NCBI GenBank assembly: GCA_034336665.1 | Contig: CM067566.1 | Location: forward strand, 23,714,330 to 23,778,329 | DNA length: 64,000 bases | Reading direction: 5' to 3' | Origin: Luscinia megarhynchos | Taxonomy: Eukaryota > Chordata > Aves > Passeriformes > Turdidae | In this document: piece by piece, positions 13,401 through 22,834 of the stretch | How positions within the stretch are numbered: position 1 is the stretch's first letter | How the letters are laid out: each line of letters opens with the position of its first letter | The notes under the pieces: model-generated | Seen by the model: the letters and a program-made list of their open reading frames with translations, nothing else | Databases searched by the model: none | What the model was told of the DNA's origin: nothing | Translations under genes and position numbers: made by a program

Positions 13401-16400
13401 ATATCTTTTCCATTTTGCTATTCTGCATGCAATGTTTAGTGTTTTTGTTAATACCTGACATGATTATTGCAGAATTTGGTTAGCTGGGGCTGATTGATGA
13501 ATATAGTTCTCACTTCCTCTTGATCAGCTAGGGAAGTTTTCTCTGAAACATCCTCTGTCTTCTCATAGCCTGTAAAAACACAGCATGATTTTTCATATAA
13601 ATAGATTTACTTACAGAACATTCAAGGCACTTCATGAGACAAAAACCACATTTGTTGTGAATGTGAACTCAATGTATTTGACTTTCTCACAATTAATGAC
13701 CCCTGAAAAAACAAGAAAGTCTTTTTTATATAGTCAAGATGCTCAGTAAAAATCTACACTCCCCCCAGACCATACTTACCTTGCAAAGATCAGAGAGAGA
13801 GTAACAGTGAGACCTGCCAGCTCCCTCTGCACTCATGATTGCATCTTATTAGATCCTATGGACTCTAGTATTGCCAGTTTGTTCAATAGTACCCTAAATT
13901 GATCCTTCTCCACCAAGTTAAGACTCTCTTGTTTTGGACTTTCCAGCTGGTGTCAGGAACCTGTGGTTCCTGAAGGCTGATCTTATCAGTAGAGACTGAA
14001 AGGGAGAAGACACTGTTTACTGTCTTTTGTTCCCAGGTTCCCTGCAGCATGTGGCTTAGAGGCACCACCTTTCCCACGGTCATCTTCTTCCTGCTGCTAC
14101 ATCTGAAGGAGAACAAGAATGGCATCTACAAGCCACTCACCAGGTTAAACCCAGGCAGACTGTCTCACTTTGCCAGCTAAACCCATCTCTCTCTTCTCCT
14201 CTACAGCCACCTGTTGCTGCTTTGGCCTCTTGCAGGTTCCCCCGTCTTACATGTGAGCTGTGTCAGAGATCCTTGCTAATTCATGTCATAGAATGGTTTG
14301 GGTTGGAAGGCACCCTAGAGATGATGTAGTTCCAAACCTCCTGTCATGGGCAGGGAACCTCCCAGTCAATCAGGTTACTCAGAACATCATCCAGCCTGGT
14401 CTTGAACACTTCCAGGGACAGAGAGTCTGCAACATCTCCAGGGAACCGGTTCAATGTCGTACACCCTTATGGTAAATATTTTCTTCCAATAATAAATCTA
14501 ATCCTACCCTCCTTCAGCTTTAGGTCACCATTCCCCCTAGTCCTATCACTACATGCCCTAGTGAAAAGTTCCTCCATAACCTTCTTGCAGGCCTCCTTTA
14601 GATACTGGAAAATACTCGAAGGCCTCCTCAGAGCCTTTTCTTCAGGCTGAACACTCTCAACTCACTCAGCCTGTCTTCACAGATATGTTCCAGCCCTGTG
14701 ATTAACTTAGTGGCCCTCTGGGTTTATTCCAGCAGGTCCACGTCTTTCTCATGCTGGAGGCCCCAGAGTTGGATTCAGTACTCCAGATGGGGTCTCACAA
14801 GAGCAGAGAAGATGGGCAGAAGCACCTCCTTCAATCTGCTGGTCATGCCTTTTTGACACAGCCCAGGCTGTGGCTGGCCTTCAGGGCTCCAGATGCACAC
14901 TGTTGAATCCAGTGGAGCTTCTCAGCCACCAATACCCCCAAGTCCTTCTCCTCAGGGCTGCTGTCAGTCCATTCTCCACCCAACCTGTCTTTGTTCATGG
15001 GATACCCTGACCCAGTGCAGGACCTTGGACCTGGTCTTGTTGAACTTCATGAGGTTCACTCAGGCCCACCTCCAAAGACTGTCAAGGTGCCTCTGGTCCC
15101 ACCAGTATGTCAACTGCATCACACAGCTTGGCACTGTTAGCCAACTTGCTGAGGGGTCACACAATCCCACTGTCCAAATCACTGACAAAGATGTTGAAAA
15201 AAGTGTCAGTTCCCATACTGACCCCTGAGGATGGCCACTTGCCACTGCTTTACACTGAACCACTGACTGCAGTTCTTGGAATGCAACCATTCAGCCACTT
15301 TCTTCTCCACTGTGTGATCCATCCATAAAATCCATGTATCTCTAGAGACAAGGATATTGTGTGAGATAGTGTCAAATGCCTTGTTTCATCCAGTCCTTCT
15401 GCCACCTTGGCTTGATTTCCTGCTCATTGCGATGGACCAGCCTTGAGCTGGAAGGGCATGATCACTGGAAGCCAAGGCCATTAAGCTGGCTAATCTTAGT
15501 TGGTTGGTCTCATTGGTCAATGAGATACCATTCCTTCACTTACTGTAGATTTTCTTTGTGACACTAGCCAGATTATTCCCAGACAAGTGGCATCAGTATT
15601 CTGGAATCAGCATTCTTCATTTTGTGTGCGCTTAACTTGAAATAGTATTATTAGACTCACTAACATTCCCAGCACCTGCCTCCACCAGCCAGTTAAAGTT
15701 GAGCTTTCTGCATATTCTTCTATGGACTGTGAGGAATCTTGTGCCAGCCTGCATCCTAACTGTCATTTGTAAAAGGGGACACCGATATATCCTTCTCTTC
15801 CAAGACTTTTCACTAATGTTTTGTCAACAGTCAGCCACTACATTGCTAAAAACAGGCCTAAGCAGTCTTCAGGCTGGAGCTTGTAGTTTTAACCTGATAA
15901 CAATAATGTCCTTGTATAGTTGCTTGTTAAATATACACTGTTCATTCTGTATGAGAATAAGAAAAAGACACTGAAAACCCCTATGTTATAATACAACTGA
16001 ATACATCAGAATGTATAGCCTGTGAAGAATAATTAGGGCTGCACATGAAAACTAAATGTTTGTTTCTAGCATGTTCTATAAATGCTTGCAAACATGTTAG
16101 GCAAAATCCAAACCATTCTCCAGTCCACTGGCCCAGTATATTGCCTCTTACCTTTTCAAAATACATTTGAGACACTACATTGCAAGGTCAAGTCTCAACA
16201 CATTGAGAAAAGGCTCAGCAGAAACTCTTAATTTTATCCCATTTACCATTCATAATACACAAACTCTACTATGACACAGGAAATCCCCACTAGTACATTC
16301 ATCCTCTGCAATTTCTCTATTTCTTTCCTTGCCTGATGAAAGGCACATACAATCAAACATCAGTATTTATCTCAAGAAGTCTCCTCAGAAGAAGGGCAGC

Positions 16401-19400
16401 CAGCCTAACAGACTGGCCTACCTTAACAGGTGCCAAAAAAATACCCCTCAAGGAACCACACAGGCTCATTTGGCAGCCTAACCCAGCAAAAAAAAGAACA
16501 TCTTCAGTAACAACAAATTAATAAGTAACCAGTGAAACAAACAAACACAGCCCCCAAACCAATTACAGCTTCTTTCAACAAGAGCAACCATTGAAGACTG
16601 TATTTTCAAACACACCGTAGTTATAGGGACATGTCCTAAACCAGCCTTAATTAAAAAGTTTCTACATTGGTAAAACAACAACAGTAAATTCCATACCCCT
16701 AATTTTTTCCTTTAGGTAGGGTATTTTAAAACTTTCAGCTTTCACTCCTTAGAAAAGTCTCATTTTCGTTACAAGAATGGGACAATATTACATACACATA
16801 TACTGCAATATGGAAATAAAGGGAAGGAAAGAAAACCCTCAACCAAATTGTCAAAAGGATTTTAATACACTCCTCCTAATAATTAAAAATTTCTTTCTTA
16901 TTCTCTAAGTAGAGCTTCCAAAACCTTTGAAAGCTGATGCTGTAGCCAAGAACCTCTTATAAACCTAAGTTCTGTGGTTTAACCTGGCAGGCAGCTAAAC
17001 ACCACCCAGTCACTCAGTTGCCTACCCCAACTGCTGAGACAGAGAATCAGGAAAAAGGTAAAACTCACAGGCTGAAAAAAATGGCTTAACAGGACAGAAG
17101 AAGGGAAAATAATGATAAAAGAATATACAAAAACAACAATGCATAATTCTCACCAACTGCTGACCAGTGTCCATCCAGTCCCTGAGCAGCAGGCTGCCAG
17201 CCCCTGCCAACTCTCCCTGTTTTTTTTGTTCAGCATAATGCCAAAAGGACTGGGATATCCCTTTGGTCAGCTGGGAGGCAGCTGCCCTGGCTGCATCCCC
17301 TCCCTGATTTTTGTGAACTCCCATCCTCCTTCCTAGCAGGACAATATGAGATGCTGACAAGTCCTTGATTTAGTGTAAGTGCTGCTCAGAAATAACTGAA
17401 ACATCAGCATGTTATCAACATTAATTACATCCTAAATCCAAAACACAGCATCGTATCAGCTGCTAGGAAGAAAACTAAGTCTATCCCAGCCAAAGCCAGA
17501 ACAGTCTGTTTGCTAGCTCGTATTTCTGAAGCATGTGGCATAGGTCAAAGATGGAATCACCATGAAAAAGATGTCTTCAGAATTATGTGTTGCAAAGCCA
17601 TGACAAATCTTCAGTGACAGAAGGGACAGGCACTGGGAACCTGATCCATCAGTCTGTCCTTCTGAGGAGTCAGAGCACAGAAGGGAATTTAAATGACCTG
17701 CTTGAACCTGCTGCTACCACTGAGATGGCCAAGCCTGTCTAGAACTAAACCAAGTTTCTTTCTGAAAACACTTGGCAGAAATGCACTTGGCAGAAATAAA
17801 CCCCAGACAAAAGTGACTATAACCATAACTACATCTGGTAAAATGCTATATAGTCCTGAAGACCATAAGTAGAAGTATCGAAGGATATATTAGGCACTAC
17901 AAAAACCAACAGTCTGCTGAAGACAATTTGATGACCACTACAAATTTCAAAACACATTCGTTCTTCATGTGAAAGTCACCTCATCTTACCCAAGTTCAGC
18001 TTCACCTAGGTTTTGTAGAGGTATTTACCTCCACCAAGAACTAGTTATTACCTACTAGTTTCGGTAGGCAGCATTGTGGCACCTCAACTCTCTACCCTTT
18101 CTCAATGACCTAATATAGTTCACTGAACTCCACCAACACACAGAGGAAAAGGCTTAATGCTTCAATCTTCAGAGAACCCTAATAAGAACTGCCAAGAATA
18201 ATTCCACTCTCTCAGAACCTCTCAAAAGAAATAAAATTATTCAATTTAGTATTATTTAATAGATGCATATATTAACAGTGAAGCTATATATAGCTAAAGT
18301 AATCACAGTTAGTTACTGTATTTAATAAAGCTTTATGTAGGCCACACTACTCAAAGATTCCCCATGTGTTTTGCAATTGCAGAATACGTGACACAAATTT
18401 CCTAAATTTGTTTAAGAGGGGCAAATCTGTGCCTTGAGATTTTATTGATACACATACCACTTTAGAATGGTAAGCAGCACCTGTTCTTTGCAACATAATA
18501 ATTGACACAAAAATCTATTAAAACATGGTTATAAGCATGCCTGGCTATCCTTCATCAGCCATGAAGAACTTGCAGAGGTTTGGAAAAATGGCACAAAATC
18601 AGTTGTTGCTTTTAGTTCAAATTAATTTCTCTATGCAGGTAACATGTTGGCTTACAGACTTTAAAACACCTACAATTTTTATTTTGCAATAATTTACAGA
18701 CTGTAGTGTCAATTCTTCTGTGCAACTGTTGACCACTTCTTGGAATGCTACACGTGCACATCATTCTGACAGTTCTGATTCGGTTTGTTTCATGTGAGCA
18801 CAATAGTTGACTTTTTTCTAATAACACTATCACTATCTGTTCATGTGTGAGAGAGCTTAGTTCTTTCTGAGATGGTATCCAAGACAGTCCAGCCTGGTAA
18901 GGTAGCTCATGATCCATGGAAAAGGTCGCTGAAATTAATTGCTGCAGTGACAAGAGAGAAAAGTGAAATTTTAAACCCAAAGATACAATACAAAAATTCT
19001 AGAATAAGGAAAGTAATACTGTCTGTCAGACCCCCACAAGTCTTAGGCTAAGGAATGATCCATGACCATGACAGAAGATCTGGAAGCTGCTGTTTGTGAT
19101 TACAGCATTACTAGTGTTCCAAGAACACAGAGGGACCCTGCCAGCAACAACTCTGCACGAGAGGTAAGACTTTGGTGAGTTCTCCGAAAGCAGCCTTATC
19201 ATCATTTGGCATAGTGCTTATCCAAGAGACTTGGGTGATTGCCAGAACCAGGGTTTGACAGTTCCTTCATGTCCCTGAAAAATACTGAGACCCACATGGA
19301 AGAGTGCTGGAGTTCTCTCTTTCAGAAAACAGTGGCATTTACAAAGAGCTGCTTAGAAATGCCAACTATGTTTTCTAAATGTATGGACTAACTGGACTTG

Positions 19401-21171
19401 GAAGTGCTCAACTCAAAGAGAAAAAAAAAGAGACTAATTGATGTTAGTTTCATTGTGAATTATACCTAAACAAAGACTAAGTATAGATCAAATTAATTAG
19501 TAACTGTCACATTAATATAAGACTATGAAAAGAGTAACAGATTTCAAATTTGAGTAGTACTATATATAAAGTACAGTATGGATTATATAGAATCAATTTC
19601 ACTGGTGTCATGAAAAACTACCATATCATTTTGCAAAAGTTATGTTTCTTAAAAGATCTTTTATACCTATTGTCAGTCCTAAAGAAAGTGGTTTTGGTAA
19701 GCTTCTCTAAGCACAGTATTTAAACTGCTTCACAGTCATTCAACCTTGAAAAATACTCTTATTTTTTTTTCCTTTTACTGCAATTGTAAATCTTAGATAG
19801 CCAGTTACCTTTAGAGAACACCACATTTACTCAGTTAATAACCATTAAGAGTTCTGTAACTAGATAATTTTAAATAGAACATCAATTCTCCCAATTTATT
19901 TATGCAATGCTCAGGTTTGCAGTGAAAACCAATTGTCTGGAAGAAGGATAAGTGGAAAAGAACTGAAATTAAGCACTGAAAAATTGCACATTTAACTAGT
20001 CTCGTTATATGCATCTACTAATCACTGTGAGTATATAGGACTGCTGGTCTGGTTGTAAATACATTTCAGAAGTGTTCCTGAAAGGATTCACTTTCTCCCT
20101 CACTTCTTAGAAAGATGCATTCTTCTGTTTCTTTGCCACTACCATTTCCTAGGCAGAGGCAGAGCCAGACTCCTGTGAACCTTCTTTTGGTGGAGGAAGG
20201 CATATAACATGGTGAAACTGGAAAAGAGCATCAATCTAACAGCCCACATCTAATCTATGTTTCTTTGTGCTTTTTCTTGCACAAAAATTAAATTAAATAT
20301 TCTTTGTTTGGAAAAAGGAAGAAAGGCACAGGAAGGAAGTTTCTGCCTCCCTATACCAAGCAAAGCAAAACCAAGCAAAAAAAAAAAAAATTAAAAATCA
20401 ACTGGACATATGGTTTAAGCAAGGAAACTTTCAGACAAGGGGATAAATCCCTCATACCTGCTCCAGTACTTCTTATGCCATTACTGGGACACAGTTGTTA
20501 CCTACAGCAACCAAAATCACAGGCTGTCCCAATATACTGCTGTTTTGGGATCCCCGATTTCAAATTTTACTTTGGCATGCAATAAATCTTGTAGTAATGC
20601 AATTCCACTGCAGTGATTCTTTTCACAAGGCAGCTGCTGACACCTGACCTGAGGTTAAACAAATCCACTTAGCACGAGACCTCAGCAGCGTCCGAAGCTT
20701 CCCGGCACAAGCCGTGTACCAGAAACGCTTATTTCCGACGATGATGCTACAGACAAAAGAGGGATTCCGGCTTATTCCCGGGCCGAGGCCCCCAGGCCAC
20801 GAGCCCCGGCGCCGCTTGGGGCCGGGGCCGCGCAGCCAAACACGGCGGGGAAAGCGAAACCGCCGCAGCCATCGCAGAGGGGCAAAACGCCGCCCGGGGC
20901 TCACCGGACACACACGTAAACACGAGGCCTCCCCGAGAACGCCGGCACCGCTGACGCCCCGGCGGGGGTCGGTGCCGCCGCAGCCCCACCGGGGGCGCAC
21001 GGCTCGGCTCGGCTGGCTCGGCACGGCCGGAGCCACAGCGGCTCCCACCGCCCCCTCCCGGCCAGGCGGCGGCCGGGCTGCCCGCCGCTCCCTGCCGGCG
21101 CCGAGAGGCGGGCGGCTCTTACCCTCCGCGCGGGAGCGGATCTCGGACACCGTTTTCTGCACCGTCGGCAT
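1339..21171 (-). CDS. ATP8A1: ATP8A1, phospholipid-transporting P4-ATPase (5' part, spliced, gene continues beyond position 1)
   Basis: ATP8A1 is the catalytic subunit of a P4-ATPase flippase that, with a CDC50-type beta subunit, moves phosphatidylserine to the cytosolic leaflet of Golgi, endosomal and plasma membranes. The coding parts on the minus strand join as 21171-21123, 13569-13455, 12292-12193, 9796-9698, 6679-6634, 4957-4917, then 4022-3949 or 1412-1339. Every junction is GT/AG and the phases are consistent. The product runs from [17 protein letters not shown] through [68 protein letters not shown] and [13 protein letters not shown], all of which I recognise from vertebrate ATP8A1. 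About 174 of roughly 1,150-1,165 residues are here. The DGET motif, the DKTG phosphorylation site and the other helices must lie left of position 1. There is no frameshift or internal stop. Identity rests on recalled family sequence. Confidence 0.97.
1413..3948 (-). other. ATP8A1: ATP8A1 intron between alternative exons 7a and 7b
   Basis: 2,536 bp of AT-rich intron. Just before exon 7b, on the sense strand, is a U/GU-rich stretch (about 1500-1450). A short TA microsatellite lies at 3433-3446, and a TCTTGGTGGAGAA direct repeat (+ strand) near 2790-2825. No TGCATG motif was seen on the sense strand here. Confidence 0.8.
3949..4022 (-). CDS. ATP8A1: ATP8A1 alternative exon 7a (proximal copy)
   Basis: This 74-bp exon begins in phase 0 and ends with two bases (AG) of a Ser or Arg codon. 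It encodes [12 protein letters not shown], then [12 protein letters not shown]. The acceptor TTTTCTTTCAG is strong; the donor AAG|GTAGAG is weaker. The PAD motif and flanking strands are the conserved core of the P-type ATPase actuator domain just before the DGET loop. The exon is one of a pair with 1339-1412: same length, same phases, 11 of 24 full residues identical, so only one can be used per transcript. I recall isoforms with this [16 protein letters not shown] segment, but cannot confirm which is commoner in birds. Confidence 0.93.
4023..4916 (-). other. ATP8A1: ATP8A1 intron 6
   Basis: 894 bp of AT-rich intron between exon 6 and exon 7a, without recognisable repeats or coding potential. 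Confidence 0.8.
4917..4957 (-). CDS. ATP8A1: ATP8A1 coding exon 6 (small exon)
   Basis: This 41-bp exon completes Val137 and encodes [13 protein letters not shown] (residues 138-150) at the start of the actuator domain, the cytosolic domain that dephosphorylates the enzyme during the transport cycle. The acceptor follows a long T-rich tract ending TTTTTTTAG and the donor is AAG|GTGTGT. The exon ends in phase 0, so either of the two 74-bp exons that follow can be joined to it. Confidence 0.96.
4958..6633 (-). other. ATP8A1: ATP8A1 intron 5
   Basis: 1,676 bp of AT-rich intron. A sense-strand TGCATG lies at 6539-6534, about 95 bases after the exon 5 donor. No mobile element was recognised. Confidence 0.8.
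6634..6679 (-). CDS. ATP8A1: ATP8A1 coding exon 5 (small exon)
   Basis: This 46-bp exon encodes residues 122-136, [15 protein letters not shown], plus the first base of Val137. The acceptor is TTAATTTAG and the donor AG|GTAGGA. The basic, polar segment is the cytosolic exit from helix 2, leading into the actuator domain. It is identical to the mammalian sequence as I remember it. It was placed by homology and phase, being too short to stand out as an ORF. Confidence 0.96.
6680..9697 (-). other. ATP8A1: ATP8A1 intron 4
   Basis: 3,018 bp of AT-rich intron. Open frames here, such as one at 8665-9021, show no family resemblance. No CR1 or LTR was recognised. Confidence 0.8.
9698..9796 (-). CDS. 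ATP8A1: ATP8A1 coding exon 4 (helices 1-2)
   Basis: This 99-bp, phase 0-0 exon encodes residues 89-121: [18 protein letters not shown], then [29 protein letters not shown] is the helix 1-2 loop, characteristic of ATP8A-type flippases, and [20 protein letters not shown] is helix 2 with its cytosolic end. The acceptor follows a long T run (TTTTTTTTTAATAG) and the donor is ATT|GTAAGT. Because the exon is symmetric, skipping it would keep frame but would delete most of helix 2, so a functional skipped form is unlikely. Confidence 0.97.
9797..12192 (-). other. ATP8A1: ATP8A1 intron 3
   Basis: 2,396 bp of AT-rich intron with nothing recognisable beyond the splice sites. Confidence 0.8.
12193..12292 (-). 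CDS. ATP8A1: ATP8A1 coding exon 3 (start of transmembrane helix 1)
   Basis: This 100-bp exon completes Ser55 and encodes residues 56-88, [18 protein letters not shown] followed by [15 protein letters not shown]. The acceptor is CTTCCTCTTAG and the donor CAG|GTAAGA. The hydrophobic run FFLFIALLQ begins transmembrane helix 1, which continues into the next exon; the preceding [10 protein letters not shown] stretch is a family signature. Ala75 replaces the Ser I recall in mammals, a conservative change. The exon ends in phase 0. Confidence 0.97.
12293..13454 (-). other. ATP8A1: ATP8A1 intron 2
   Basis: 1,162 bp of AT-rich intron with no recognised repeat or additional exon. Confidence 0.8.
13455..13569 (-). 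CDS. ATP8A1: ATP8A1 coding exon 2
   Basis: This 115-bp exon completes Gly17 and encodes residues 18-54: [20 protein letters not shown], then [17 protein letters not shown], plus two bases of Ser55. The acceptor is a pyrimidine-rich tract ending TTTTTACAG and the donor is CAG|GTATTA. The protein is the N-terminal cytosolic segment before helix 1. Its FINQPQ and FCNNHVSTAKY portion is typical of P4-ATPases, where the N-terminal tail leads into the first helix. It is nearly identical to my memory of the mammalian protein, with Glu where I recall Asp at residue 22. Confidence 0.97.
14286..15385 (-). mobile_element. CR1 LINE, 5'-truncated, in intron 1
   Basis: The plus strand begins TCATAGAATGGTTTGGGTTG, the reverse of the CR1 3' tail, so the element lies on the minus strand with its 3' end at about 14286. 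It extends through the 3' UTR into the reverse-transcriptase region; at the far end, GATAGTGTCAAATGCCTTG reads in reverse as the KAFDT(V) motif of CR1 ORF2. The coding part is interrupted by stops and frameshifts, so the copy is dead. It has the same orientation as ATP8A1. The 5' boundary is approximate. Confidence 0.9.
16973..17503 (-). mobile_element. Solo LTR of an avian endogenous retrovirus, in intron 1
   Basis: About 531 bp bounded by TGTGGTTTAACCTGG and ...CAAAGCCAGAACA, giving TG...CA ends. The layout (GAGAATCAGGAAAAA, then a TTAACAGGACAGAAGAAG block, then GGGATATCCCTTTGGTCAG, then TATCCCAGCCAAAGCCAGAA) matches a common avian LTR type I know. Read on the minus strand, the U3 end is near 17503. 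The TATA-box position and the polyadenylation-signal position both look degraded, and no clear target duplication remains, so the copy is old. There is no internal retroviral sequence beside it. Confidence 0.8.
21123..21171 (-). CDS. ATP8A1: ATP8A1 coding exon 1
   Basis: The exon encodes [16 protein letters not shown] plus the first base of Gly17, then a GTAAGAG donor. The start codon (21171-21169) has G at -3 and C at +4, a moderate initiation context. The start is chosen because it matches the N-terminus I recall for mammalian ATP8A1 ([17 protein letters not shown]), from which it differs at residues 4-6. The reading frame stays open upstream to at least 21462, but with no upstream ATG in that stretch, so an AUG-initiated extension is not supported there. 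The segment is cytosolic and precedes membrane helix 1. The exon sits inside the CpG island, and intron 1 (7,553 bp) follows. Confidence 0.96.
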
Positions 21172-21339
21172 CGCCGGGGCGGTGGCGCGGCCGCCTCCCT
21201 CCAGCGGCGCGCCCTGCACCTGCCGCGCTCCGCAGCGCGCCCCGAACCGCCGCGGGGCCCGGGGCGAGGGCGGCGGGTCCCGACGGCGGCGGCTCCTCCG
21301 GCAGCCCGAGGCGGCGGCTCCGGCAACGCGAGGCAGCGC

Positions 21340-21449
21340 CTGTCCCCGGCTGCGGCTGTCCCCGGCTGCGGCTGCCCCCGGCTGGCTGTCCCCGGCTGCG
21401 GCTGTCCCCGGCTGCGGCTGTCCCCGGCTGTGGCTCTCCCCGCTGGCGG
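21340..21449. repeat. 16-bp GC-rich minisatellite in the ATP8A1 5' leader/promoter
   Basis: About seven tandem units of CTGTCCCCGGCTGCGG (sense strand CCGCAGCCGGGGACAG). Units 1, 2, 4 and 5 are identical, unit 3 is rearranged (shortened, plus CTGG), and units 6 and 7 are diverged. It lies about 170-280 bases upstream of the ATP8A1 start codon, so it is probably transcribed as 5' UTR. The 16-bp period is not a multiple of three, which argues against a coding role. Confidence 0.92.
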
Positions 21450-22171
21450 CGCCGCTGCTCACTGACAGCCGCGGCGCCCGCGCTCAGCACTCGCCGGCCC
21501 CCGCCGGAACCTACCAACTCCGCCCTCCCCCTCCGCGCCTCCCCGTCCCGCGGCGTCCCGCCGCCATCTCCCCTTCCCCCCGGGCTCGGGCTTGTCGGGT
21601 CGCTGCGCCTGAGCGGGCACGGGCACGGGCACTCCGGCGGCCTGTGTCCGCCTCTGGAGCGAGCGAAGGGCTCCCGATGCGCCCCCCACCCCGTGACGCG
21701 GGGGAATGGAACGCGCCGAGCCCTGGGCCGCTGCCGGCGCTGGGGGCGGGCGGGGGAAGCCCCGGGCAAGGTCGGCCGGTGTCTCCGGCCCGGGCGGGGT
21801 GAGCGGGGCCCGCCACGCGTGTGCGGCCCGCCGGCCTTGCCGGGGCGGAGGGCAGCAGGCCCGATGGCGAGGCGGCAGAGCTGTGTGCAGAGCGGACTCC
21901 CTCACTGCTGAGCGAGGGGCGCGGTGGGGGCCGGGAGGCGTTCGTGCGGAGAGGGAATTTGAAACGGAGTTTCACAGCCCTCACCCAGGCGAGGAGTGTG
22001 TTGGTGCCACGCTCCGTTTGACGAGCAGCCTTCAAACTGTCGCCTGGCTTTTTATTTTTAATCTCAGCCAGGATGCCGCAGTTTGACAGCCGTGAGTCGG
22101 TGTGAATCCAAGCGCGCTCCTGTGTGGGCTGTTGGAAAGGAGGTCCCAGCCGCAGATGCCTCGGGCGGAAG

Positions 22172-22177
22172 CATCAT

Positions 22178-22208
<31 letters not shown>

Positions 22209-22216
22209 AGCAGCAG
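22172..22216. repeat. (CAT)8(CAG)7 compound microsatellite
   Basis: Eight CAT units (22172-22195) followed directly by seven CAG units (22196-22216), both uninterrupted. It lies just outside the CpG island, about 1 kb upstream of ATP8A1 exon 1. Frames through it give His/Gln or Asp/Ala runs, but the surrounding frames have no gene-like features, so I treat it as non-coding. Confidence 0.95.
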
Positions 22217-22217
22217 T

Positions 22218-22750
22218 TTCACTTGGTGACAGCGAGTGTGACGCTGGGGTGGCTGCAGCAGGCTGAGCAGTGCGCCTGCCGCATGCTGCCCCTGTCCTCG
22301 GTGGAAAACAGCCACAGCGAAAACAGGATGCACAACAAAATAGGAGAGGTGATGGCATGGGGAGGCAGGTCTACTTGGCATGATTGTGTCGTGCATCTGC
22401 TTCAGTCAGGCATAAAGCATACTGACTGCCTAGAGGATGATGGAAGTTATGAAATGGAATAAAGCTACTATTGTCCCATGAATCTTGAGAGGATTTGAGG
22501 CTGACGTGTCCACTAAAAGCCACCATTGTGTCCTCCAGAAAGTACATAATGCACATAACACAGATTACAGATGTAGGATTGCTGCTGCTTTCACTACAGA
22601 GCATACAGACCCCCTATAAGAAAATAAACGATATATATGTAGTCTTTCTTGACAGCAACAGAGTGGATATTTGATACAGTTATATAAATTTAATCGCTGT
22701 AAATGGATCAAGCAAAACATGTAGATGTTGTTAATGCTTAGGATTTACCG
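22218..22750. other. Upstream flank of ATP8A1, no gene seen
   Basis: Transition from the GC-rich shore to AT-rich intergenic DNA. Open frames crossing the microsatellite start from non-ATG codons and resemble no family. Confidence 0.7.
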
Positions 22751-22834
22751 ATGGACCTGGCAGTATTACATTAATGGCTGGACTCAATGGTTGTAGAGGT
22801 CTTTTTCAGCATTAATGGTTTTATGATTCTATGA
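22751..22834 (+). mobile_element. CR1 3'-end fragment
   Basis: GGCTGGACTCAATGG, then AGAGGTCTTTTTCAGC and TTATGATTCTATGA form the typical CR1 3' tail on the plus strand, ending in the ATTCTATGA repeat. About 85 bp, heavily truncated. Confidence 0.85.

Larger units (their letters stand above)
13570..21122 (-). other. ATP8A1: ATP8A1 intron 1
   Basis: At 7,553 bp this is the longest complete intron, as is common for first introns. It contains a truncated CR1 (14286-15385), a solo LTR (16973-17503) and an isolated consensus donor site at 13780. An A run of 14 follows CCAAGC near 20377. The segments 15.4-16.9 kb and 17.5-20.6 kb hold nothing else I recognise. Confidence 0.85.
20680..22000 (-). 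promoter_or_regulatory. ATP8A1: CpG island with the ATP8A1 promoter
   Basis: GC content and CpG density rise abruptly near 20.68 kb and fall after about 22.0 kb, against AT-rich, CpG-poor flanks. The island spans the start of intron 1, exon 1 and the upstream region. There is no obvious TATA box or CCAAT box, as is usual for housekeeping-type promoters. A YY1-type GAGATGGCGGCGG reads on the sense strand around 21571-21559. Such sites usually lie just downstream of the start site, which would put transcription start near 21.6 kb and give a 5' UTR of about 400 bases; this placement is inference. Confidence 0.85.

Noticed and set aside
18612..18980. Minus-strand 122-codon frame in intron 1
   Set aside because: Considered as a transposase or pseudogene fragment because of its Cys/His content, but no motif could be recognised.
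20623..21462. 280-codon open frame (minus strand) covering ATP8A1 exon 1 and its flanks
   Set aside because: It is in frame with exon 1 but begins at GTG, not ATG, runs through the 16-bp minisatellite and reads past the exon 1 donor into intron 1. GC-rich sequence has few stops, so the length is not evidence. Only 21123-21171 is supported.
20714..21802. 362-codon plus-strand frame through the CpG island
   Set aside because: Arg/Pro/Ala-rich composition, no domain, opposite strand to a firmly placed exon, and its start is not an ATG context of note; a GC-content artefact.
22124..22462. Plus-strand frame with His and Gln runs
   Set aside because: Starts at GTG, and the runs are simply the (CAT)(CAG) microsatellite; the rest resembles no protein.
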